Shown in pieces: positions 1 to 7,613 of a stretch of DNA of 64,000 nucleotides (position 1 is the stretch's first letter; every line of letters begins with the position of its first letter). Below the pieces are notes generated by a model that did not search any database, was not told where the DNA came from, and saw only the letters and a program-made list of their open reading frames with translations. Source of the DNA: Rhodospirillales bacterium (GTDB lineage: Bacteria; Pseudomonadota; Alphaproteobacteria; Micavibrionales; Micavibrionaceae); NCBI GenBank assembly GCA_020638155.1, contig JACKJB010000001.1, positions 558,001-622,000 on the forward strand, given 5' to 3'. A program made the position numbers and the translations under genes.

Positions 1-1
1 T

Positions 2-637
2 GCCCTGTCTACGGATAAGGCTGCGAACCCGATTAACCTGTATGGGGCCAGCAAGCTGGCGTCGGACAAGATTTTTGTGGCCGCGAACAATATTGCCGGG
101 ACGGGCGGGCCGCGTTTTGCCGTTGTGCGCTATGGGAACGTTATGGGCTCGCGCGGATCTGTGATCCCGTTTTTCCAGAAACTGATGGATGAGCAGGCGC
201 CGCACCTGCCGATTACCGATGACCGGATGACGCGGTTCTGGATCACGCTGCAACAGGGCGTGAATTTTGTGCTATCTTCGCTGGAGATGATGGCGGGCGG
301 CGAGATTTTCGTCCCTAAAATCCCGAGCATGAAGATTACCGATCTGGCCAAATCCATGGCGCCGGATATGCCGCATAAGGTTGTCGGTATCCGCCCCGGT
401 GAAAAGCTGCACGAGATTATGGTCACGGTGGATGACGGGCGCCATACGCTGGAAATGGATGACCGTTATATCATCGAACCTGCTTTTGCGTTCTGGGATC
501 AGAAGAACGGGAAGTATAAGAATGCCAAGCCTGTGGCAGAGGACTTTTCCTACACGAGCGATGCGAATACAGAATGGCTTGATGAAGCCGGGTTGAAATC
601 TTTCCTGCATGAAATGGCGCTGGATAAAGCGGCCTAA
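2..637 (+). CDS. pseB: UDP-N-acetylglucosamine 4,6-dehydratase (inverting), PseB, 3' part
   Basis: First step of pseudaminic acid synthesis: C6 dehydration and C5 epimerisation of UDP-GlcNAc by a cytoplasmic SDR enzyme. The open frame runs from base 2 with no start, so the 5' end is outside the window and about 211 residues are visible. The frame begins ALSTDKAANPINLYGASKL, which carries the SDR YxxxK catalytic pair (YGASK) and the STDKA signature of the PseB/FlaA1 group, followed by the conserved RYGNVMGSRGS block. The in-frame GTG at 77 lies inside the conserved core and is not the start. The pseC gene begins 15 nt downstream. Identity as PseB rather than another FlaA1-type dehydratase is supported by pseC, pseF, pseG and pseI following. 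Confidence 0.93.
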   Translation, partial: ALSTDKAANPINLYGASKLASDKIFVAANNIAGTGGPRFAVVRYGNVMGSRGSVIPFFQKLMDEQAPHLPITDDRMTRFWITLQQGVNFVLSSLEMMAGGEIFVPKIPSMKITDLAKSMAPDMPHKVVGIRPGEKLHEIMVTVDDGRHTLEMDDRYIIEPAFAFWDQKNGKYKNAKPVAEDFSYTSDANTEWLDEAGLKSFLHEMALDKAA

Positions 638-652
638 AAGGTCATTTCCCTG

Positions 653-1798
653 ATGTTGCCTTACGGACGACAAAGCATTGATGAAGACGATATCGACGCC
701 GTGGCGCAGACGCTGCGGAGTGACTACCTGACGACCGGGCCGCAGGTTGCCGCGTTTGAAAAAGCGTTGTGTGAGGCGACCGGGGCGGCGCATGCCATTG
801 TTTGCGGTAACGGGACGCAGGCGCTGCACCTTGCGATGCTGGCGCTTGATCTGAAGGAAGGCGATGCGGTTGTTGTGCCGACGCTGACATTCCTGGCGAC
901 GGCGAATGCGGTGCGCTATTGCGGGGCGGACGTTATCTTTTGCGATGTCAGCCCGGATACCGGCCTGATGGAAGATGTTCATCTGGAAGAAGCGCTGGAG
1001 CGGGCCGGGGATAAGACAGTCAGGGCCATCGTTCCGGTTCATCTTAAAGGGCAATGTGTTGACAGTGCTGCGATTAAAGCGGCCGCGGACAGGCATGATT
1101 TGCGGATGGTGATTGATACCTGCCATGCACTGGGCAGTACCTATGGCGATCATAAGGCCGGGTCCTGCGATCACGAAGATATGGCAGCGTTTTCTTTCCA
1201 CCCTGTGAAGACGATTGCGATGGGCGAAGGCGGGGCTGTGACGACGAATAACCCTGTTTGGGCTGAAAAGATGGCGCGGCTGCGGACGCACGGGATGCGC
1301 AAGACACCTGATATGGCACCGTGGGTCTATGACATGCCGGAGCTGGGCTATAATTACCGGGCGAGCGATATTCACTGTGCGCTTGGCGTGTCGCAGATGA
1401 AAAAGCTGGATGCGTTTGTCGAAAAGCGCCGGGCGCTTGCGGCGCTGTATACCTCTCTTCTGGAGCCGTTTGCCCCCGTGATTACACCGCCGGCGCGCCT
1501 GAATTACTGTAACCCGGCATGGCATTTATATGCAGTGCAGATTGATTTTGCGGCGCTGGGGATCGACCGGGCAGCCCTGATGACCCGTTTGATGGAAAAA
1601 GATGTGGGAACGCAGGTCCATTATATCCCGGTCCATCAACAGCCTTATTATACGGACCGTTACGGCAGCCTCGACCTGCCGGGGGCGCAGCATTATTATG
1701 ATCGCACTTTATCCTTGCCGCTGTTCCCGGCGATGGAGGAGAAAGACGTGCGGTATGTCGTGGAAATGCTTTCCGGGATTGCGGGGATCAAAGGATGA
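653..1798 (+). CDS. pseC: UDP-4-amino-4,6-dideoxy-N-acetyl-beta-L-altrosamine transaminase, PseC
   Basis: PLP-dependent DegT/DnrJ/EryC1 aminotransferase that aminates the 4-keto sugar made by PseB. The 381 residues are normal for the family. Visible signatures are the N-terminal LPYGRQSIDEDD, the substrate loop SDYLTTGP (about residues 23-30), the cofactor pocket CGNGTQAL (51-58), VIDTCHALG (153-161) and SFHPVKTIAMGEGG (181-194), where Lys186 should form the Schiff base. The ATG at 653 fits the family N-terminus. The 3' end overlaps pseF by 4 nt (ATGA), which indicates translational coupling. Confidence 0.95.
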   Translation: MLPYGRQSIDEDDIDAVAQTLRSDYLTTGPQVAAFEKALCEATGAAHAIVCGNGTQALHLAMLALDLKEGDAVVVPTLTFLATANAVRYCGADVIFCDVSPDTGLMEDVHLEEALERAGDKTVRAIVPVHLKGQCVDSAAIKAAADRHDLRMVIDTCHALGSTYGDHKAGSCDHEDMAAFSFHPVKTIAMGEGGAVTTNNPVWAEKMARLRTHGMRKTPDMAPWVYDMPELGYNYRASDIHCALGVSQMKKLDAFVEKRRALAALYTSLLEPFAPVITPPARLNYCNPAWHLYAVQIDFAALGIDRAALMTRLMEKDVGTQVHYIPVHQQPYYTDRYGSLDLPGAQHYYDRTLSLPLFPAMEEKDVRYVVEMLSGIAGIKG

Positions 1799-2499
1799 GC
1801 AAACCGATCGCCATCATCCCGGCCCGTGGCGGATCGAAGCGGCTGCCGCGCAAAAATATCCTGCCGATTATGGACGCCCCGATGATTTCCTGGCCGATCC
1901 GGGCCTGTTTGGAGAGCGGCGTGTTCGAACAGGTGGTTGTTTCGACGGAAGATGAGGAAATCGCAAGCATTGCCGAAAGCTATGGCGCGCGGGTGATTAT
2001 ACGCCCGCCGGAGCTGGCGACTGATGAAATTCACGAAGGGCATGCCCATAACCAGGTATTGGATACGCTCGCGGCTGAAGGGATCGCGCCCGAATTCTTC
2101 CTGGTGATTTATGCAACGGCGATTTTGGTCAATGCGCAGGACATTGTGAACTCTGAAGCGATGACAAGGGCGGAACCGCTGCCGGATGCGGTGATGAGTA
2201 TGTCGCCTTATCCGTATCATCCTTATAAGGCCTTTGTGCGGAATGAGGGCGGGTTCTGGAACTCGATGTATCCGAAAGAATGCAAAATGCAGACCCAGAC
2301 ATATCCGCATGTGCTGGCGATTAACGGGACGTTTTGCTGGTGCCGGGTCGATGTATGGCGCAAAAACATGCATTATTTCCCGGAGAAATTTGCCTGTTAC
2401 GAGATGCCGGGCGAAAGAGCGGTGGACATTGATACGCCGGAAGATTATGAGCGTGCCGTTGCGTACACGAAATTGATGCATGCCGGAGAAGGGGATTAA
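1795..2499 (+). CDS. pseF: Pseudaminic acid cytidylyltransferase, PseF
   Basis: Activates pseudaminic acid with CTP to CMP-Pse, the donor for glycosyltransferases. The 234-residue protein starts with the CMP-sialate-synthetase nucleotide-binding motif IIPARGGSKRLPRKN (residues 7-21) and keeps AVDIDTPEDYERA near the C-terminus, typical of PseF/NeuA enzymes. The start overlaps the pseC stop by 4 nt. Unusually, the activating gene stands between pseC and pseG, so gene order does not follow pathway order. NeuA is the alternative name for this fold, but the complete Pse context favours PseF. Confidence 0.94.
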   Translation: MSKPIAIIPARGGSKRLPRKNILPIMDAPMISWPIRACLESGVFEQVVVSTEDEEIASIAESYGARVIIRPPELATDEIHEGHAHNQVLDTLAAEGIAPEFFLVIYATAILVNAQDIVNSEAMTRAEPLPDAVMSMSPYPYHPYKAFVRNEGGFWNSMYPKECKMQTQTYPHVLAINGTFCWCRVDVWRKNMHYFPEKFACYEMPGERAVDIDTPEDYERAVAYTKLMHAGEGD

Positions 2500-2502
2500 G
2501 TT

Positions 2503-3183
2503 ATGTTGTGTGGGCCTGATGATTTTGAATCGTCTCTTTCTTTTGAAAAATTACAGTCGTATCTGTGTATGCAACTAAGCCATATTATTCCTGATGGTTA
2601 CAATGTTGAAATGTCGGCATTAGAGGCTGCGGCTGATCATGCAATGAGGCGATATCTTTTGTGCGGCCAGCATGTGAACAACAAGTATTTTACTGCGAAT
2701 GGAAAGGTTTTTTTTAATCACCTGAATGGCGATCATTATTCTATGTATCTTTATTTCCTGTCTAATGAGCTGCATAAGCGGGGGGTAGAAGACTTGGCGA
2801 TCAGGTTTTATTATCTGAATAAAATTCTGCATAGCGTAGACGTTTTTTATGAAATGGAAATGCCGGATATCTTTTTATTCGGTCATGCCTTGGGAAGTGT
2901 ATTGGGGCGAGGACGTTACGATAATTATTTTGTTGTCTCGCAGAATTGTACAGTAGGTAATAACGACGGGGCCTATCCTGTTTTTAAAGAGGGTGTTGTT
3001 ATGTATGCGGGGGCTATCGTTGCCGGAAACTGTACCATTGGTGAAAATACACATATTGCAGCACAATGCTTTATTCGCAATCAGAATACCGAAGGAAATT
3101 GTGTCGCATTTGGTAGTGCAGATAGCATGCAGACCAAGCCGACAGATAAATCCGTTAAGGAAATCTATTTCAAGAATTGCTGA
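2503..3183 (+). CDS. LbH (hexapeptide-repeat) acyltransferase, serine acetyltransferase-like, in the pse operon
   Basis: 226 residues. The C-terminal third has left-handed beta-helix hexapeptide character: VVSQNCTVGNNDGAYPVFKE, then VVMYAGAIVAGNCTIGENTHIAA (split here as VVMYAGAIVAG and NCTIGENTHIAA). The block FLFGHALGSVLGRGRYDNYF resembles the active-site region of CysE-type O-acetyltransferases. The N-terminal half is helical and unassigned. It sits where pseH (a GNAT N-acetyltransferase) is often found, between pseF and pseG. It may therefore do the PseH step with an unrelated fold, or O-acetylate the finished sugar; this is inference. The gene is visibly more AT-rich than its neighbours, which suggests separate acquisition. 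Confidence 0.7.
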   Translation: MLCGPDDFESSLSFEKLQSYLCMQLSHIIPDGYNVEMSALEAAADHAMRRYLLCGQHVNNKYFTANGKVFFNHLNGDHYSMYLYFLSNELHKRGVEDLAIRFYYLNKILHSVDVFYEMEMPDIFLFGHALGSVLGRGRYDNYFVVSQNCTVGNNDGAYPVFKEGVVMYAGAIVAGNCTIGENTHIAAQCFIRNQNTEGNCVAFGSADSMQTKPTDKSVKEIYFKNC

Positions 3184-3186
3184 TGA

Positions 3187-4329
3187 ATGTCTGAGCCTGT
3201 GAAAATCGTCTTTCGCTGTGATGCGTCGCCTGAAATCGGCAGTGGTCATGTGTCACGGTGCCTGGTCCTTGCGGATGCCCTGGCTTCGCTCGGGGCGGAT
3301 TGCGCGTTTGCAACGATAGACGATAGCTCCAACGTTGTTCCGGCCCTGGCTTCTTCCGGCTATGAAATTGTCGAGCTGGCAGAGCTTTATTCTTCCGCGC
3401 CTGATGTGGTTGTGGTCGATCATTACGGACTGGACTGGGATGATGAAAGCCGCATCAAAAAACAAACCGGGGCGATGATCGTCGCCATCGATGACTTATG
3501 TGACAGGTTCCGGGCCTGCGATGCGTTGCTGGTCAATAATCTGGGGTTTGAGGCGCAGGATTATGAGGCGCTTGTGCCGCCGGACTGCGCTGTGTTTGAC
3601 GGACCGGAATTTATGCTGCTGCGTCCTGAGTTTTTAAAGCCCGGTCTAAGAAAAGCGCCGCCTGCCGTACCGCCGCAACATTTGTTCCTGTTTTTTGGCC
3701 GGACCGATCCTGCGCATTTAATGGTGCGGGTTTTGCGGGTGTTAAAGGGCATGTTCCCGAACGCTCCTTCCTCTCGTCATCCCCGCGACGAAACGCTTGA
3801 GAATCAAGGGTTTCGTTCAGACGGCGGGGATACATATGCCGACGAACAAAGTTCGTCGTCTTTTCCTGGATTCCCGTCGTGCGAGCGCCCTGACGGGCGC
3901 GCCACGGAAATGACGGGTAAGGTTCCAAAGATTACCGCTGTGATTGGTGCATATCTCCCCGACGAAGCGGAAATCAAGGTGTTGTGCGATGATCTGGGTG
4001 CAACGCTGTATATTCAAACGGACGATATGGCATCGTTGATGGCGGCGGCTGATTTGGCTGTCGGCAGTGGCGGGACGGCGATCTGGGAGCGGCTGTCTAC
4101 GGATCTGCCTGCGCTGGAAATTTCACATTCGGACTGGCAGCACCCGACATTGCGTAAGCTCCACGATCAGGGCTATCTGGTATATATAGGCGATTGCCGG
4201 GACTTAACGGACGAAGATATTGCCGGGCATATCAGGAATGCGCTGGAAAACGGCCTGAAAACGCGGCATTGCCCCTGCGGGAAGAACATATTAGAGTTGG
4301 CCCGGTACATTATGGACATGAAATCATGA
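3187..4329 (+). CDS. pseG: UDP-2,4-diacetamido-2,4,6-trideoxy-beta-L-altropyranose hydrolase, PseG, with an in-frame repeat insertion
   Basis: Releases UDP from the Pse precursor sugar; GT-B-like fold. The N-terminus has the MurG-like motif EIGSGHVSRC (residues 16-25), with His21 in the position of the PseG catalytic histidine. Near the C-terminus are VGSGGTAIWERL and EISHSDWQHPT. At 380 residues it is about 47 longer than a usual PseG. The excess is residues 197-243, encoded exactly by a 141-bp palindromic element (3775-3915) also found between genes elsewhere in the window. The insert lies between a helix (LRVLKGMF) and the next strand (KITAVIGAYL), probably a surface loop, so the enzyme may still fold. 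The ATG at 3187 follows the previous stop by 3 nt. The 3' end overlaps the next gene by 4 nt. Confidence 0.92.
   Translation: MSEPVKIVFRCDASPEIGSGHVSRCLVLADALASLGADCAFATIDDSSNVVPALASSGYEIVELAELYSSAPDVVVVDHYGLDWDDESRIKKQTGAMIVAIDDLCDRFRACDALLVNNLGFEAQDYEALVPPDCAVFDGPEFMLLRPEFLKPGLRKAPPAVPPQHLFLFFGRTDPAHLMVRVLRVLKGMFPNAPSSRHPRDETLENQGFRSDGGDTYADEQSSSSFPGFPSCERPDGRATEMTGKVPKITAVIGAYLPDEAEIKVLCDDLGATLYIQTDDMASLMAAADLAVGSGGTAIWERLSTDLPALEISHSDWQHPTLRKLHDQGYLVYIGDCRDLTDEDIAGHIRNALENGLKTRHCPCGKNILELARYIMDMKS
3775..3915. repeat. Composite palindromic element (family A) inserted in frame inside pseG
   Basis: 141 bp, exactly 47 codons with no stop in the pseG frame. It is built of three hairpins: CGTCATCCCCGC with its returning GGCGGGGAT enclosing an ACGAAAC/GTTTCGT stem; CGACGAAC-aaa-GTTCGTCG in the middle; and GGATTCCCG returning as GGAAATGACG. 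The same architecture and much of the same sequence occur at 19623-19761 in the same orientation and at 17041-17174 and 60703-60830 inverted. It resembles in kind the Rickettsia palindromic elements known to insert within genes, but no sequence relationship is claimed. Confidence 0.9.
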
Positions 4330-4976
4330 CGGATAAAGCCATAGACAATATAACAGAAAGCCTTGATGCGATTGCTAAAAGCTACGGCGAGCGCGTGAAG
4401 ACCATGGGGTCAACCGCCAAAGCCGCTGGGTGGCGCGATACGCAGACCCAGCATCTGCGCTTTCAGCAGCTTTTTCACCTGTTCGGTGACGGGGATGAAG
4501 CGTTTAGCCTGATCGATCTTGGGTGCGGTTATGGGGAAATGCTCAAAGCCGTGCCGGAGCAGCTTGATGAACGGCTGTATCGCTATGTGGGCTATGATAT
4601 CAGCATGGAGATGGTGGAAGAAGGGCGGCAACTGTTCGCCGATGATGAACGGATCAGCTTTGTCTGCGAGTCCGAGATTGAAGATTCTGCCGATTACATT
4701 GTGGCTTCGGGGATCTTTAACCATCATTTCGGGACGGACCCCGCGGTGTGGCAGGAGCATATTATGAATACGGTGGCACAGATGGTGGATAAGGCTGCCA
4801 AAGGGGCGGCATTCAATATCATGACCACTCATGTCGATTTTCAGGAAGATTATATTTATTACGCCGATCCGGCCTATATGCTGGATCAATGTTTGGAACG
4901 TTTTGGGCGGCATGTGCGGCTTTTGCACGATTACCCGTTATATGAATTCACCGTTCTGATCGATAAGAAGGATTAG
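4326..4976 (+). CDS. Class I SAM-dependent methyltransferase in the pse operon
   Basis: 216 residues from the ATG at 4326, which overlaps the pseG stop (ATGA); an open frame continues upstream to 4194 but only as pseG overlap. SAM-binding motif I is LIDLGCGYGE (about 62-71), with YVGYDISMEMVEEG as motif II and VASGIFNHHF as the motif IV region. Lying between pseG and pseI, it most likely methylates a sugar or an N-acyl group of the Pse derivative; the substrate cannot be read from sequence. A second, unrelated methyltransferase follows at once. Confidence 0.8.
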   Translation: MTDKAIDNITESLDAIAKSYGERVKTMGSTAKAAGWRDTQTQHLRFQQLFHLFGDGDEAFSLIDLGCGYGEMLKAVPEQLDERLYRYVGYDISMEMVEEGRQLFADDERISFVCESEIEDSADYIVASGIFNHHFGTDPAVWQEHIMNTVAQMVDKAAKGAAFNIMTTHVDFQEDYIYYADPAYMLDQCLERFGRHVRLLHDYPLYEFTVLIDKKD

Positions 4977-4981
4977 TGGTT

Positions 4982-5665
4982 ATGAGTGCGGTATCTTTTG
5001 ATCCGGTATGGGAAGATTTGTATGGTGGTGGCTCTGCGGCGCGCGCACCATATGCGTTTGTCGCCAGCTTTATTTACCGCAATGCCCCCAAAGGTGTGCC
5101 GAGAGATCAGGTCAGGGTGCTGGAGATTGGCTGCGGGGCCGGCAATAATCTGTGGTTTGCCGCTATGGAAGGGTTTTCTGTTGCCGGTGTTGACGGCAGT
5201 GAGAGTGCCATTGCTGCGGCAAAGGCAAGGCTGGCAGAGCATAATCTGAGCGGCGATTTGCAGGCAGCCGATTTTACGGACTTGCCGTTTGAAGACGGGG
5301 CGTTTGATCTGGTGGTTGACCGGGGGGCGCTCACGTGCTGCGGGACCGAGGCTATGGGTAAAGCGATTGGTGAAGTCCGGCGCGTCCTTAAGCCGGGTGG
5401 GGCTTTCCTGTTTAACCCGATTGCGGATTCCGATACCAGTTTCCGGGCGGGAACGCTGGGTGAGGACGGGCTGAGCTACGATATTACCGAAGGCGATTAT
5501 GTCGGGGTCGGCCAAATTCGTTTTGTCAGCCGCCGGGAAATTAACGGTTTCCTTCCCGCGGCAGACTGGGATTATCAGCGGATAGAACGTGTTGAGATTA
5601 CCGATATGTTGCGTCCGCATGGAAAAATCGTCGCCAGCTGGCGGGTCGAAGTCAGAAAGAAATAA
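4982..5665 (+). CDS. Class I SAM-dependent methyltransferase (Methyltransf_11/25 type)
   Basis: 227 residues from the ATG at 4982; an in-frame GTG at 4976 is less likely. Motif I is VLEIGCGAGNN (about 47-57), the acidic residue binding the ribose lies in VAGVDGSESAI, and the post-motif EVRRVLKPGGAFLFNP is typical of small-molecule methyltransferases. The stop shares one base with the next ATG (TAATG), so it is translationally coupled to the WbqC-like gene. A role in tailoring the sugar made by this locus is inferred from position only. Confidence 0.82.
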   Translation: MSAVSFDPVWEDLYGGGSAARAPYAFVASFIYRNAPKGVPRDQVRVLEIGCGAGNNLWFAAMEGFSVAGVDGSESAIAAAKARLAEHNLSGDLQAADFTDLPFEDGAFDLVVDRGALTCCGTEAMGKAIGEVRRVLKPGGAFLFNPIADSDTSFRAGTLGEDGLSYDITEGDYVGVGQIRFVSRREINGFLPAADWDYQRIERVEITDMLRPHGKIVASWRVEVRKK

Positions 5666-6417
5666 TGAGTGCTCCATCATCAAAAGCAAAGCGCGTTGCA
5701 TTGATGCAGCCGACTTTCCTGCCTTGGCAGGGCTATTTTGGTTTGATTCATGATGCCGACCTTTTTGTTTTTCTTGATGACTTCCAGTTTGTCCGCCGGA
5801 GCTATCACCAGCGCAACCGTTTGTTTTTGAACAAGGATGATGCCGGTTTTATTTCCGTCCCCGTGGCGCATAAGGGCGATCAGGAGCAGTGTTTAAATGA
5901 AGCGCAGTTGCAGATCGACCCGAAATGGGTGCGGAAGACCGTGTCGGCAATTCGTCATAATTACGGTTTTTCCGAGAGGCTGGATCATTATGCGGGCTTT
6001 GTGGAAGATTGGCTGGGACAGGATTTCCCGCATCTGGCCGCATTTAACATGCATTTCATCCGCTTTGTCATGGATGAGTTGGGGATTGAAACGGAAACAG
6101 CGCTGGGCAGCAGTTATAGCGTTGCCGGGCAGCGATCGGAGAAGATCAAAGGATTACTGGCCGCGACAGGGGCGACGACCTATCTGAGCGCCCGCGGGTC
6201 CTATGACTACATGAAAGAGGACAGCGTTTTTGAAGATTATGAAGTTGAGCTGCTGTTTCAGGATTTTCATCCACCGTTTTATCCACAGCGGCAGGCACCA
6301 GAATTCGTTCCTTACCTCTCGATCCTTGATTCCCTGTTACAAAACGGCCCTGAACGGACAAAAGAGACTGTGTTGCAGGGTGCGGGATGCTACACTTCGT
6401 GGGATGAAATGGAGTAA
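5665..6417 (+). CDS. WbqC-like family protein
   Basis: 250 residues. The N-terminus ALMQPTFLPWQGYFGLIHDA and the following FVFLDDFQFVRRSYHQRN are the hallmark of the WbqC-like family (PF08889), found in O-antigen and capsule loci. Biochemical function is not established here; acyl- or aminoacyl-transfer to sugars has been suggested for family members. It is coupled to the methyltransferase upstream and lies 2 nt before pseI. Confidence 0.85.
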   Translation: MSAPSSKAKRVALMQPTFLPWQGYFGLIHDADLFVFLDDFQFVRRSYHQRNRLFLNKDDAGFISVPVAHKGDQEQCLNEAQLQIDPKWVRKTVSAIRHNYGFSERLDHYAGFVEDWLGQDFPHLAAFNMHFIRFVMDELGIETETALGSSYSVAGQRSEKIKGLLAATGATTYLSARGSYDYMKEDSVFEDYEVELLFQDFHPPFYPQRQAPEFVPYLSILDSLLQNGPERTKETVLQGAGCYTSWDEME

Positions 6418-6419
6418 AA

Positions 6420-7607
6420 ATGGCCAAGCGTTTTCAAATCGGTAACCGCGAAGTCGGGGAAGGTTGCCCCTGTTACGTGATTGCGGAAATGTCCTGCAAT
6501 CACGAAAACGATTTTGACGAGGCCAAACGGATTGTCGAGGCTGCGGCGGAAGCCGGGGCGGATGCTATTAAAATCCAGACCTATACGGCGGACACGATTA
6601 CCCGTAATTTCAAAGCCGATTGCGGTGATACGATGTGGGGCGATCTGGATCTTTATGATCTGTATGATAAAGCGCATACGCCATGGGACTGGTATGACAG
6701 ACTGGACGAGGTTGCCAAAGTGTGCGGGATTGACCTGTTTTCTTCCGTGTTTGACGAGACATCGGTCGATTATCTGGTGGAGCGTAAAACGCCTGCGCTG
6801 AAGGTTTCCAGTTTTGAGATTGTTGATACAAAATTGTTGCAGAAAGCTGCGTCTTCGGGGACCCCTGTTATTATTTCGAACGGTATGACCGTCTTTCAGG
6901 AAATCAAGGAGGCGCACGATATTATTCGGGCGGCGGGGTGTGAAAATTTTGCGATCCTGCACTGTAACAGTGGATATCCGCCGCCGTTTTCGCAGGCGAA
7001 CCTGCGGACGATTGCGGCGATGGACGGCATCTTTGATTGTGTGATCGGGCTGTCGGATCACACGCTGTTCGCGGACACTGAGAAACTGGAGCGGCCTATG
7101 GCTCATATCAGCCCGCTGGAATCCGTAAAGCTTGGGGCGAAAGTGATTGAGGTTCACCTGACGATGGACCGTGCAAAATCCAAGGCGCTGTTTGATAAAG
7201 ATGAGGGCGGTTATGATTGGGCTTTCTCGCGTGATCCGGCAGAGCTTAAGCACAGTATAGAGCTGATCCGGGCCTATGAGCGCGGTGAAGACGTTTCTTA
7301 CAGCGATCCGCTGGAAGAAGAAATGGCGGCGCAGGCGCGAGGTACGGTGTGTTTCGAGCCGACAGAAAAAGAGCAGGCCAGCCGTGTCTTCCGTCCGGTC
7401 TTGTGGGTCGTCGAAGATGTAAAGAAAGGACAGCCGCTTCAATTCGCGGGAGGAAAGCCCGGTAACGTCGATTCCATCCGGGGGCAGAATGCTGAGATGA
7501 CAGGGTTGCATGTCCGGTTTGCCGATTTTATTACCGGCAAACCTGCGGCCCGTGATTTGACGGCGGGGACTCCTTTGAACTGGGACATGGTGCAGGTTGA
7601 GGCTTAG
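6420..7607 (+). CDS. pseI: Pseudaminic acid synthase, PseI
   Basis: Condenses the trideoxy-hexose with phosphoenolpyruvate to give pseudaminic acid. The N-terminal NeuB TIM barrel shows YVIAEMSCNHENDFDEA (about 19-35), GADAIKIQTYTADT, the KVSSFEI block and GLSDHT. The C-terminal region (about 320-395) has antifreeze/SAF-like features (VFRPVLWVVEDVKKGQPL and GTPLNWDMV). At 395 residues it is longer than the roughly 340-350 of many PseI proteins. It follows the WbqC gene by 2 nt, and the ABC transporter begins 6 nt after it. Confidence 0.93.
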   Translation: MAKRFQIGNREVGEGCPCYVIAEMSCNHENDFDEAKRIVEAAAEAGADAIKIQTYTADTITRNFKADCGDTMWGDLDLYDLYDKAHTPWDWYDRLDEVAKVCGIDLFSSVFDETSVDYLVERKTPALKVSSFEIVDTKLLQKAASSGTPVIISNGMTVFQEIKEAHDIIRAAGCENFAILHCNSGYPPPFSQANLRTIAAMDGIFDCVIGLSDHTLFADTEKLERPMAHISPLESVKLGAKVIEVHLTMDRAKSKALFDKDEGGYDWAFSRDPAELKHSIELIRAYERGEDVSYSDPLEEEMAAQARGTVCFEPTEKEQASRVFRPVLWVVEDVKKGQPLQFAGGKPGNVDSIRGQNAEMTGLHVRFADFITGKPAARDLTAGTPLNWDMVQVEA

Positions 7608-7613
7608 ATCGTT

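Noticed and set aside
272..1525. 417-residue - strand ORF opposite pseB and pseC
   Set aside because: Arg/His/Pro-rich antisense shadow of clear genes; no start context or domain.
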